Source: Verticillium longisporum
Taxonomy: Eukaryota; Ascomycota; Sordariomycetes; Glomerellales; Plectosphaerellaceae
Direction: 5' to 3'
Assembly: GCA_019188255.1 (NCBI GenBank)
Contig: JAETXT010000008.1
Coordinates: 248,001-312,000, forward strand
Length of the DNA stretch: 64,000 bases
Positions 1 through 10,785 of this stretch are shown here, in pieces. Each line of letters starts with the position of its first letter. The stretch's first letter is position 1. A program made the translations under genes and the position numbers. The notes under the pieces were generated by a model. It saw only the letters and a program-made list of their open reading frames with translations. It had not been told where the DNA came from and did no database searches.

Positions 1-2197
1 ATGACGGGCCGCTACCAATGAAACGGCAAGTATAGCGGACGGGTAGGTGCCTGTCCTAGGCCAGGCCCTGGTTACTGTCGGCCAGACGAGAAACGACGGC
101 ATGTGTTATACCACTCTAGTCATAAGAGGTGACAGCAAAGGATGGGGTTTCCCGGACCGGTGCCGCTGGCGTCCACTATCTTCACTGCCCTCAGCCTGTT
201 TTTGCATAGGTAGGCGTCTCGCGTGACTGTGAGCTCCACTCCGTGATCTTCCTTTCCTCACCCCGTTCGCTCTGCCTCATACCATGTCACTTTTCTTCTC
301 TTTGGTCTGGGAAAAGCGGGAATGCACTGTACACCTTCGAACGTACCTCGACCCTCGACCGAGTCTACGCACGCAGACACAAGCGGGCACAGGCGCGGAA
401 CAACAAGGCATAGGCACAGGCACCGGCACCGGCCAGGTTGACACGGGCGGCTGTCACCAAGGTTAAGTGGACGGCGGCATGAGGGCCGCACGCACGAACG
501 CACACCATGCATACCAGGCATAAAATCCCCTTCCGGTTCCCGCCCGGCCGTCGAGGATACTGGGGTGGGAAGCATCGACAGCCAATCCCATCGTCAAGCT
601 TTTGGCATTGCTCGCCGGCATGTTCAACTGCCTGACGAGGGAGGGCTGCTGGACCGCGACCGACAGGCGGTCAAGGCGAGAGAAGCTCGATCGGTGGTTG
701 CGACGGATCGTGTTACAACAGCACCACCGGCAAGCAGGCCTCGGACCTCCACGATCCATCAACCCGTCTCGGGACATGCCCCGACGCTCGTCTGCCAGCT
801 TGTCTCGCACATCCTGTCTTGTCTGCCTGGCTCGCCGACCCGTCTCCACAAGGATTTGGGGGCGGGTCCTGCACATTGGGATTCCTGGCCCTGATCGCTG
901 ATCAACCCTTCTTAGCATGGTTGACGTTTTGTCAACCCATGGCCCCTGACAGGGGAGATCCTTACAACGTGAAAGTTCAGCCATCTGGGGGCTTGTCTCC
1001 TGTGCGCTTCCAGTCCTCTGCACAGAGCCTGCGCAGGGCTCACTTTTTGGTCATGGCACGTGAGTAGCGGACGAACATGTGCGATACGCGACGGGGTATT
1101 CCGAAAGGTAATTCCACGGTAATTCAAACCTGCAGCGCTGGCTGTAAGCAGTCGAAATCCCCATTCGGTGCCCACGTCGTAGTGCTCTCATGGTCGCTCC
1201 TCTCCATCATCCCTGGCTCTGCGTCGAAGAATCGCCTTGCAGATCGCCAGTCTGTGGATCAACTAGACGAGCGAGCCAAGCGTACAACCAAGCCTCGCTG
1301 CGACCGTCTCCCCGATGGCCTCCGACGTTTGACACCCCAGACTCGAACCGTCCCAAGATCTGGGACTATCTCCTGGTCAAGTCGCCATCTGTCAAGCGAC
1401 GGGCGGGACAGTAATTCGTTCCTGACTCTCTCCCCTTCCTCCTATATCTCGCCCTGTTTTGCTCTATTCGGCCTTTCCCCGACCGCATCGTCAGCCCGCC
1501 GCACGTCCGCGTGTCTCCCCTCCCCCCCTCTCCCCCTTACAAGCTTTGTAAGGTGCCCCCGTTCCCTGTTGGCTTCTTGCTTATGGTGTCCTTGTCAGTG
1601 GACATTAATGCCGCAAGCGCAGCATGTCTCTCCACTGATAATGGGGTATTGATGGGGGCCATGAGCAAGGCTGGAGCTCTCGAATACTGTGCCTTTCTAG
1701 GCCAGTCCACAGGTAGAGCTGGTCAATGCCAATGTTCAATGAGGAACGTCTCGCAAGTGCTCCACTTCCAGGGTCTGTACTCGTCAGTGACATTCTGGAA
1801 AGATTGCTTCGTCTACCACGGTTGGCGTATCGTGCGGCATGGACGAGGGTTGTGTACATAATTAGGAGCTTCGGTATGGATCAATTAAGTCTTCACTGAT
1901 CGTCTGCTAGGTCGGGGGTCAGAGATCATCACTAAAAGCCTGAGGGCAATGCTGGTGCTCCACCATACAAAGGTGCCTCGTCGTCGTTGGTAATGATGCG
2001 CCCAACATCCTTATCGTGGCGCTGACGAAAGGCTGCACGATACGGATCCGAGTCACTCACTGGTCCTGCAACCCGATTGCAATCGCTGCTCAACTACAAG
2101 AAGTTACCTGCTTCGCCTGTGCATCCCAAAGCATCGGCCACACCTAGAGCCAAGTGAATACATCGACGTACGCCTCTTCCTCCGGAAAAGTGTCACC
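1..2197. other. Intergenic, no supported gene
   Basis: Several open frames exist on both strands, but none shows a recognisable domain, a credible ATG context or intron-bounded exons. Nothing else recognisable was seen apart from the promoter side of the adenine deaminase gene at its right end. Confidence 0.5.
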
Positions 2198-3277
2198 ATG
2201 TGCACTGATCAATTTCACGGCTTTCTCCAAGCTCTACCGAAATGCGAACATCACGTCCACATCGAGGGCACACTCTCGCCCGAGCTTCTCTTTCAACTGG
2301 CGTAGAAGAACGGCGTCACCCTGCCTTCGGACACTGATGCCGCCTTTGCAAGTCCGTCGGCACTCCGCGCTCGCTACCGTGAATTCAAGTCACTCGACGA
2401 CTTTCTACAGTATTACTACACAGGTTTCTCCGTCTTGCTGACAACCGACGACTTTGCCGACCTGGCTTACGCCTACCTCGCCATCGCCCACGCCCAATCG
2501 GTCCGGCATGCCGAGGTCTTCTTCGACCCCCAGGCGCACACCTCGCGAGGTGTCTCGTACGCGACGGTCATCGAGGGCCTGTCGACGGCTCGCCGCCGTG
2601 CCGCGGTGGACTTCCCCCAGCTGTCCGTGGCCTTTGTTCCCTGTCTCCTCCGCCACCTGCCGGTCCCGTCTGCCCACAGCATGCTCGACGAAATCGTCAC
2701 CGCAGGCCACTTTGACGACGGCACCCTGATCGGCTTCGGCATGTCGAGCTCAGAGGCTCCGTACCCGCCCACCCTCTTCAGCTCTGTCTACGACGCGGCC
2801 AAGGCAGCGGGCATCCAGAACCTCACGGCCCACGCCGGTGAGGAAGGGCCCCCCTCCTTTGTGTCGTCGGCCCTCGCCGACCTCGGCGTGCTTCGCATCG
2901 ACCACGGCCGCCGCGCCGCCGAGGACGACGCGCTGCTCGCGCAGCTCGCCCGCGACAAGACCATGCTGACGCTGTGTCCCGTGTCCAACGTGGTGCTGCG
3001 CGGCGCGGCGCGGCTCGCTGACCTGCCCATCCGCAAGTTCCTCGACGCCGGCGTCAGGTTCAGCATCAACAGCGACGATCCGGCCTACTTTGGAGGGTAC
3101 ATTTTGGAGAACTACTGCGCCGTGCATGACGCGTTCGATCTGAGCGTGGATGAGTGGGCTGGCGTCGCCATGGGTGCGGTTGAGGGGAGCTGGTGCGACG
3201 AGGCGAGAAAGGCTGTGCTCCGGGCCGAGGTGGAACAAGTAGTCGGCGAGTGGCGGGGGACGCTGACTGTGGTTTGA
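2198..3277 (+). pseudogene. Adenine deaminase (Aah1/ADA-like), interrupted by an in-frame TAG
   Basis: Read from the ATG at 2198, this is one 360-codon intronless frame covering the whole adenosine/adenine deaminase fold, close to the roughly 350 residues of yeast Aah1. It would hydrolyse adenine to hypoxanthine in purine salvage, in the cytosol. The zinc ligands and catalytic motifs are present: HVHIEG with the HxH pair at about residues 19-21, HAGEEG near 212, a DHG motif near 235 and the SDDP motif near 293. Codon 36 (2303-2305) is TAG, where the family has a charged residue inside LA-x-KNGV. The downstream frame continues without loss of register, so this is a substitution, not an indel. 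Beginning downstream would remove the HxH zinc site. The DHG motif is followed by RR, where relatives I recall read VR. I read it as a recently inactivated gene or a base error; no intron would remove the TAG without deleting conserved sequence. Confidence 0.8.
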
Positions 3278-3801
3278 GCGAGTGAGTACACGAAAGGCAG
3301 TGTGACGTAGCGAGCAGCAGCACGAGGCCCTTGTTCTGTGTACCTACGGAGGCTGGGAAGACCACAGAGTCTGTATTTCGCGGGTGCGCTGCGGCCGTCA
3401 CCTTGTCGTGTTTATAGAAAGATATTCCCAAAACTTGTGGCGTCGTTGCCTACGTGCCACGTTGTCTGTAAGTCGTTGCCAGGTTCATATACTGATATAC
3501 ATCCGCTGGGTTCTCAAGTGAAGCACATTTCGGTAGGCTGATATCACGTCACTCACCGGCAATCCACGGAGATCACCTACAAGGGACTGCCAGAGTGGAT
3601 CAGGCAGTTTGGCCTCAAAGCCTAGTCTTGAAGTATTTAGGCATATCGGTCTACAAGGGATAATAGGTCTAGCCACGTCTCCAGGGTGGTAATACATGGG
3701 GAAACTTTAAAAGTCTATAAGAATTATATTAAGAAGCGTGGCAACACGCATCCCCTTTGACGAAAAAAGACGCGAGGAGCGTGCAAGAACTGCAGGCTCT
3801 C
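3278..3801. other. Convergent intergenic spacer
   Basis: This spacer lies between the 3' ends of the deaminase and chitin deacetylase genes and presumably holds both 3' UTRs. No gene was seen. Confidence 0.5.
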
Positions 3802-5004
3802 CTAAGCGCAGACGCCAAAGGCATTCTGGCACCCAGTGCCACAGTGGTCCCTGCTCGTGCCGCAGAAGTTGAACTGGCTGCAGCAGGTGCCGGCTAGGCA
3901 GACAAATCCCTGATCGCCGCCGCACGCACCGTCGGGTCCGATGACGCCGGTGGGCGTGACGGTGCTCGTGATGGAAATGGTGGTGGGGACGCCGGTGGCG
4001 GTCGGGGTTGCCGTGCGCGTGGTGGAGTACCAGTTCTCCTCCGGGTCGCCGAGACACTTGCCGACGGGGACGGCGGTGAGGTTCGTCGTGGCGAGGATGC
4101 GCAGGAACTCGGGCACGAGCACCTCGGCGGTGTTCTGGTGGACCTGGGATCTGTCAGTTGGGGTTGTTCAGGGCACTTGGGGTTGGCAACGGTCCTGAGG
4201 CAAAGGCGTAGGTGTGACGCAGGGAAGTGTAGAACGTACATCGTGGGCCAGAGCAATGGTACCGCCGGCAGCAAGCCCCTGCTCGAAGATGCCGACGGCC
4301 GTCTCGTTGCCCAGGTTGTTGTAGCGCCAGTCGTTCGTGTCGAGGTCAGCGTCGATAACATGGTAGCCGAGGGCACCGAGGACCGACAGCGTCTCGTCGT
4401 TGTAAGCGAAGAACGGGGGCCGCATGTAAGTCGGGAACCTTCCAACGAGGCTGATCAGGGTGTTTTCCAACGTCGTCATGTCATCAATGATTTCCGCGTC
4501 GGACTGGGTCGTGAGGTCGGGGTGCCTGTTGGTGTGGGAGCCGAGCTGGTGACCCTCCGCCAGGATACGCTCGACCGTCGGCTTGTAGTCGTTGATGTCT
4601 CCCCAGTTCTGGCCGTTGACGAAGAATGTGGCCTACCTTTGGTGTTAGTTGTGTTTTAGGGGCACCGGGCACGGCAGAGCAGGGTAGAGACAGACCTTGA
4701 CACCAGCCGCCTTCAAGAGGTCGAGGACGTGATCCGTAAAGCTGAAGGGGCCATCGTCGAATGTCAGGGCAAAGGTGCCGGGAACAGTACAGCTGCGGAT
4801 GGCCGAGCCGACGGGCACGCTGCTCCCTGGGCCATTGGTCGGGGTAGGGGCAGGGCTGATCGCGGAGCTGGCAGGACTGATCACGGAACTGGCGATGCTG
4901 CTTATCGGAGCTGTGCCGTTGACTTTGACGGAGCAGGGCACAATCAGCGAGCTGACTGTCACGCCGGACACCAGCATCGTCTTGAGAGAACGTGAGATTT
5001 GCAT
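3802..5004 (-). CDS. Secreted chitin/polysaccharide deacetylase (CE4) with C-terminal CBM18
   Basis: There are three exons, 5004-4696, 4632-4240 and 4143-3802, giving 347 aa; both introns (63 and 96 nt) are phase 0. A signal peptide covers about residues 1-30, followed by a Ser/Pro/Thr-rich linker. The NodB domain shows all five CE4 motifs: TFDDGP (81-86), the metal-binding SHTNRH (135-140), RPPFF (about 174), DTNDW (about 201) and LAHD at the exon 2 end. After a Thr-rich linker, the last 45 residues hold eight cysteines in the hevein-like chitin-binding pattern (CGG, CC, FCG, CGTGC). The protein should remove acetyl groups from chitin at the wall or outside the cell. In plant- and insect-associated fungi such enzymes can mask chitin from host receptors; that role is inference here. 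Confidence 0.93.
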
Positions 5005-5797
5005 TTTTGAATATTTAGAGAGTGACTGAGGGTATTCGAAGGAGCGGCTGTGGTTAACAAAGGAGTGTGAGCAGACGAGGGAGATAAGAAGGATGCAGTT
5101 CCCTGAACGTAAAGATATGTTGACCAGCTTTTAGCAGCAGCTCCAACCATGACTCTCCCGCTTGATGAACTCATCATGTTAACTGACGATACCCCTGATC
5201 AAAACACTTTGTGAGAGTTTGCTTCATCCATGCACTGGTAACATGGTCGAGTCATGCTCGCAATATATCGCATGGAGCAGTGTCGCGTCTTGGCAGTGGC
5301 CGACTCAAGTTGGTAGAGTTCAGTCCCGATGACATAGCGGGGGGTCTGCTTCGCCTCAAGTGAACCATATGGTGCGTCTGAGCAAGCTGCGCCGGTCTCC
5401 CATTCGGTTCTCTTGTACATGCATTGCGTGTCAGAAGTTGCAGATCACCATCTGCCGGGTTTCCATCTGGGTGGCCCGAGCCTACCAACTGGATGGCAAG
5501 CAGGTTGATAGGTTAGAGATCCCTACCGCGGCCCATAATTGTAGCTTCACGACTCAACCTAGCTCGGGGCTGTGAACACCATTAGCCGCTTTACTTTTTA
5601 CCTAAAACTAAGCTTACTCGCCGTCAAAGCTCGTGTTAAGGGCACCAGTACTTTAATCCAGATAGAGGTTCTTGGAACGTCTGCTTGTTCCATGATACCG
5701 GCCTCGTCAGTCGTGCCACGTCCAACCCCTACAGCAAGCATTATGACTCGAAGGACGAGAGAAAACGCTGACGCTCCGAGGTTTCATCAATGTCGCT
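5005..5797. other. Intergenic, no supported gene
   Basis: This is the promoter side of the chitin deacetylase gene, becoming AT-richer towards the TIR element that begins at 5798. No coding signal was seen. Confidence 0.45.
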
Positions 5798-6674
5798 TAG
5801 GCCCTGATCGTCTCAGCTTTTGAAATCGACTTGAGTTCAAAAGTCCATCGACCTGCATGAAATGTAGCCCGTGCCCATGACGCTTTACCCAATTCAATAG
5901 GCGTTTTGCACTAAATAAACGGTAGGCTAATATTTAGCTAAATATTCGAAAATGAATGTACCGCGCTAGTAGGGACCCCTATTCCTTTTAAACCTTTCCT
6001 ATCTAGGGAAGGATCTACGTCTTAAGCTTAAATGCTTAGAGGAGGCACTTAGAACTAAAAGGATACTACGTTCTAGGCCGTTTATGTACTAAAATAGAGG
6101 TATCTTTATTACCCGCCTCGGATTCAGAAACGCTTAAGCTCGATTTTAATAAAGAGAACGATAGAATTTATAATATTATTATATTAATTATACCCTCCCT
6201 TATCGCTATTTATATAGTTCTATAGAGAGGTACTATAGTAACTATTAGTCTAGGTTCTAGGCAACGACTGAAGGTAATATTATCTTAATAGATAAAGGGA
6301 TCGTAGAGGGATAAATTAATAAAGGAGTATAAGAGGAAGGGAGAGATAGAAGTCGTTGTATCTCGAGAAGGAAGCGTCGGAGGAAGGAACAGATTGAAGA
6401 TCTTGGTAGCCCTGATTTTTGGCTATAGAATGGTATAGATATTGATATAGTTTGGCTTTTATTTCAGCTGCTAGAAGGGTTATAAGACCCTATCTCCTAT
6501 AGTAACGATTCTCAATAGCTTATAATAGCTTATTTAATCACTCCGACCGTCAAAAATTGAGCAAGAGAGACTAGGGCTCAGAGGTATTTCTGCAATAGCC
6601 CGCTAGCACCGTTCTAGCTAGGTACCTTTTTTCCAAAAGCTTTTCAATTCAAAAGCTGAGACGATCAGGGCCTA
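5798..6674. mobile_element. AT-rich TIR element (MITE or decayed Tc1/mariner-type transposon) with TA flanks
   Basis: Positions 5798-5824 and 6648-6674 are exact reverse complements over 27 bp. The outermost two bases of each arm read TA, as expected for the target duplication of Tc1/mariner/pogo-type transposons, so the element proper is about 5800-6672. The interior is far more AT-rich than the surroundings, has stops in every frame and codes for nothing. Its TA-rich composition fits C-to-T decay by repeat-induced point mutation (RIP), although the arms themselves have stayed identical. Confidence 0.8.
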
Positions 6675-7178
6675 ACGTCATAAAAACCTGCTCCTGCATT
6701 TTATCAGATCCATTATTTTCCGCAAACTGGTCTTCAGCCCAGTCGGGGGCGCCGCCGTTGATGCTGATCCTGGTTGTTCCCACCTTGCGACTGTTCCCCT
6801 CATTTCCGAGCCTCCCGTCTTGACAGAAGCTGGGGGTGAACGGTCACCCGGCAGTCGGGCGGCATTTGCGACGGATAGCCCGAGGGGCCGGGCCCGAGAG
6901 ATGTGTAGCTATAGAGTTTGAGGGTTGCCCAGTGTCGGAACGACTCGCAGTAGCCTAGGCGCTGCCCTCGATGATCGTCAAAGCATTTTTGACATCTTTG
7001 TGGCGCTGCCACCAACAACCCAACCGCCGAACCTGGGCTCTCTCAAAATCAGCCCACAGAGCAGTAGAATTAGGATCTACATGAAAGCGAACCGGGACGT
7101 GGACACGCCCACGTGCTGGCGCCCCTGTATTTGTGTCGAGAACCGTGCTGGTGGTGCATTGCTACGTCTATCATGTGT
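6675..7178. other. Intergenic, no supported gene
   Basis: This is the spacer between the TIR element and the 3' end of the hydrolase gene. Nothing was recognised. Confidence 0.45.
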
Positions 7179-9614
7179 CTAGTCTTCCTCTCCCAAGCCC
7201 GTGAGTCCTCCAGCGAGGCCCTGCATCCTACGGCCGAGCAGGTCGTCCGAGCTTTTGAGCTTATTCAAGCTCTTTCCCGTCGTCCCGCTCCGCGGCCTCA
7301 CACCCTGTCGTTGCCTCACTCTCCCATTTGTCTCTCCGTCGCGCTCCTCGTCGATGGGCTCTACGCCCGCCTCCGCGTCCCGCGAATCTTCATACGCCAC
7401 CTCCTTACCCTTGCCCCTTCCCGCGCCACGGGTCCGCTCCCTGCCACGCCCCGCCCTTGTCATGGCGATCTCCAGCGGCCGGTCTTCGTCTGCGCTCGAT
7501 TCCGTGAGGGTCCGCGAGTGGTGTTTGCCCGACCCATTGGCCTTGGCCGACAAGTCGTCCACCTGTCGCCTGCCGAGCTTCTGCTCGCGCGTCCTCCTTC
7601 GCCGCCCGGCATCTGCTTGAGCAAAAATGTCGCTGATCCACTCGGCGGACCGGTCGATCAGCCCCCATGCCGGAGGATAGACGGTCGGGAACTGCAAGAA
7701 CCCGTGCGAGACACCCGGCAGGAGAGCCACCTCGGCGACGTCCTTTTCGTTGAAGCTGTCTCTGCGCGTGCCCTTCCTTGACTCGTCCCTGTTTGCCTCG
7801 TGTACCCGCTGCTGCTCCCAAATCGCCTCTTTCACCTGTCTCAGGCGCGCCGCAAAGATGACGGTGTCGTCGACGAGCGGGTCGCGTTCGCCAGTGAGGA
7901 AGTGAACCTTGGGAAACTTGGCGAGCAGAGCATCGGGCGCGAGCACGGGCGAGAGCAGGTAGTCCTGGCTGAAATCTGGGCGGTTGTGGGGGCCGATGTA
8001 AAGGATGATCATGGCGCGCATCATCTCAGGCGTGAGGACACGGTCGTTGAAGTACGAGATCATAGATGACATGGCGAGGCGGGTACGAAGGGGTTCGGCA
8101 TGGTGGGACGTGCTCTTCTTCCGGCTGAGTGTTTCGGATGCTGGAGAAGAAGAGGATGCGGCAGCGGTAGCGGCAGCAGCCGTCGACGAGGCGCCAGGGC
8201 TGGTCAGGTTCCGAGGCCCGCTATGTGAGTATTCTGGCTGCGGACTCTGGAGAGGTTGTTTTGCGGTGTCGCCTTCCGGACGCTTGACCGCCCTGAGATT
8301 GAGAGACGGTTGCTTCGGCGGTGCTGTTTCGTCTTCGTCATCAGACTGATGAGGGGTGCCGACGAGATCGTTGTACTGCATGCTCTTGCGGCGAATAATG
8401 GACTTGTTGGTGCCCCGCATGCGACGATCTTTCATCAGAGACATCTGCTCGTCAGACATCCAATTGCCAATATTCATATCAAGACCCGGATAGAACAGAA
8501 CCAGGCCGTCAGGCAGAGGCAGGTCGCCCTGGTTGAAGTATCGGTTCATCGGCGGCGATGTGCGCTCAATGATCATGAGGGTGGTGGCTGTGGCCAGGTT
8601 CCCTCCGGCACTGTCGCCGGTGAGGACCAACGTGGGTATGTCCTTGCCGGACATGCCGATGCAGCGGCCGCGGCTCTTGATGATGGTCGTGTAGACGTCA
8701 AAGCACTCGTTGAGCGCATATGGGTAGGGGAATTCGGGTGCCTTTTTGTAGTCGAGACTGAGGACCGGAAGACCTGTTTTGACGGCCCAAGCAAAGAGCT
8801 TATCATCGTTGCATCGTGGATCCATGGCGACGAAGCCACCACCAGGGATATCGAGAACGATCTTGTTGTGTCGCTCGAGGTCGGCCAGGGGACCATCATA
8901 ATACAGCCAAGCAGACACGGGATCGGTATAGTCGCTGCCGGCGGGTCGCGGGATGCGGACGGCACGCGGCGGCCATCGTGTAAGACGCGGTCGCATGAGG
9001 CCCTGGAAGAAGCTGATGTAGGGTGTTGTGCCTTTGTTCCACGAGACACGAAGGTGCTCGACGGTCAACATGCCCCGAACCTTGCGCACCTTCTCGTCGG
9101 CTCTCTCGGCGGCGACCATGTAAAAGAGGGAGAAGACAACGCTGGCGATATCACGAAGCCACTTGGATCGGATCCTCATGGCGGTCCAAAACCCCGCGTC
9201 GAGGGCGGTCAGAACCCAGGTGGCGCGGAAGTAGGCCTTCTCGTACATGTTCGACATTGGCTCGGGGCTGGCCAGGCCAAAAAGAGTGCTGAAGTTGCGG
9301 GCGGCGTAGAGGTAAATCATGGTCAGGACGACCGTCTGCCATGCCGTGAGGCGTTTGCTCCAAAACCTGGAGAGAAAACGGACAAAGGCCGGGCCATGTT
9401 TGTGGCCTCTGGGCAGATGGTCAGCATGTGTGTCGGCACGCGTGAGTTGACCGACCCTCAAGGGCTTCACGACCCTCAAGGGCTTCAGAGTAGCGAGTCA
9501 AGAGCGGAAGGCCAGGTCTCACCGATACATGTAAGCCGACCAGAATGCTAGGACAGCCAGGACCTGGAGGCGCCGTGACTTGACGGATGGCCTGCCGAGG
9601 ACGTGGTCCAGCAT
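7179..9614 (-). CDS. Membrane-anchored alpha/beta hydrolase of the HSL (lipase/esterase) type
   Basis: The model has two exons, 9614-9523 and 9408-7179, joined by a 114-nt intron, giving 773 aa. The first exon encodes a hydrophobic N-terminus (VLAVLAFWSAYMY), and further hydrophobic stretches lie near residues 55-75 and 118-128, so it is probably bound to the ER or lipid droplet. The nucleophile elbow GDSAGG is at about 296-301. The acid is probably in GERDPLVDD and the histidine in GVSHGF. The oxyanion motif reads PGGG (about 219-222) where HSL-family members have HGGG. A charged low-complexity insert (about 370-460) splits the catalytic domain, and the last 170 residues are Arg/Glu/Gly-rich and probably disordered. 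Sterol- or lipid-ester hydrolysis is the likely role; the substrate cannot be told from sequence. Confidence 0.88.
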
Positions 9615-10785
9615 GATGGAAGCTCGAAGATGCAGATTTGATGCAGAGTACGATGCTGATGCTGATGCTGATGCGGATGCGGAATATGGAATGGCGTCAA
9701 GGGAAGATGATTATCAACAGACGAAGGCAAAGAAATGGTGTGATGTTGGAGCACGTCGCACAGAAGCCCACTTTGCGTCACGTTCACATGACAGCGTGGT
9801 GGCCAGCGTGCAAAACGTCCCCAAACTGCAGGGCCTGACTCGTTCTCTGTTGTAGCATGTGGTGGTGTATTTGCTCCTGGGGGAATTGGACGAGGGGCAG
9901 AACCGGTGTTTGCTGATGCAAGTTTGAATGGAGAAGAGGCAGTTGGATTGCCGTGGGGTCAGTCAAAGAAATGGAGTCCGAAGGGGGAAGGTGAAGAGAA
10001 GAGACACATGTGTCAGGAGCGCGGAAACATGCTAATAAGCGAACAATGGACGAGACACCAGGCGACGGAGGGTCTGAGGTCGTCGTCGTGGTTGTCGTCA
10101 TGGACCACTGGCATGTGAAAGTGCGGAGGAGAGGAGCGACATCTCCCAGGCCCCGGCCACTTTCCCATGTCCGGATGCCGAACACACCCCCCGCCCACGG
10201 CCATCGCAGCCTATCAGGCATCCTGGATTTGTGGCTGGAGAAGCTGGTCCACGTGAGCCGGCTCGAATTGGCATTTAGTGGCCGCTTGCTTTCGTCTCTT
10301 GACCTCAGGTGACAAGGGGGCCAGGGGGGCCAGAGGACCTTTGTCTCTCAGGTGATGTACGATCGAGACCATGATGCGTTGGCATATGTTTGCCGTGATG
10401 GTGCCTCGTCTTGCATTGCGACAGCTGATGCTGCTGCTGCTGCAGAGCATTGCATGGAGGATGTCTGAGGAGGTGAAGCGAAGGAAGAGAATGCCGAGTC
10501 TCGCAGATGGCAGGTACCTTCCCTCGCGTGCCCCCACTTAGGTAAGCGGGTGTAGACTCCAGCCGAAGCTCGGAGTGCGATTGTCGGTTATCGCCTATCA
10601 ATTGCGGCATGATATCGATAACGCTCAACGTTCGAGTCATCCAGCGATATCGCCCAGATTTTTGTGTCTGTGGTTGTCGAGCTTCATCGAGTCTGAAGAG
10701 TGACTGTCCCTCCATAACTCCCTCAACCTCGTTCTTCCGTTTTCCAGGGCCATTTCGTTTTCTCTTCGAACCTACACACGTCACA
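9615..10785. other. Divergent promoter region
   Basis: This shared upstream region lies between the hydrolase (leftward) and the acetylornithine aminotransferase (rightward). It contains a short tract of GATGCT/GATGCG repeats around 9651-9681 and a Gcn4/CPC1-type site near its right end. No gene was seen. Confidence 0.5.
10634..10640 (-). promoter_or_regulatory. Gcn4/CPC1-type site (ATGACTC)
   Basis: ATGACTC on the minus strand lies about 146 bp upstream of the acetylornithine aminotransferase ATG. RTGACTC is the binding core of Gcn4/CPC1, which drives arginine-pathway genes under amino-acid starvation. Another TGACTC core lies near 9836. The assignment rests on motif match and gene identity only. 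Confidence 0.5.

Noticed and set aside
1583..1861. Short frame with six cysteines resembling a small secreted protein
   Set aside because: The first ATG leaves no signal peptide, the longer version needs a non-ATG start, and no domain or exon structure supports it.
8256..9551. 431-codon frame opposite the HSL-type hydrolase
   Set aside because: Antisense shadow of a GC-rich coding exon; the hydrolase strand has the catalytic motifs.
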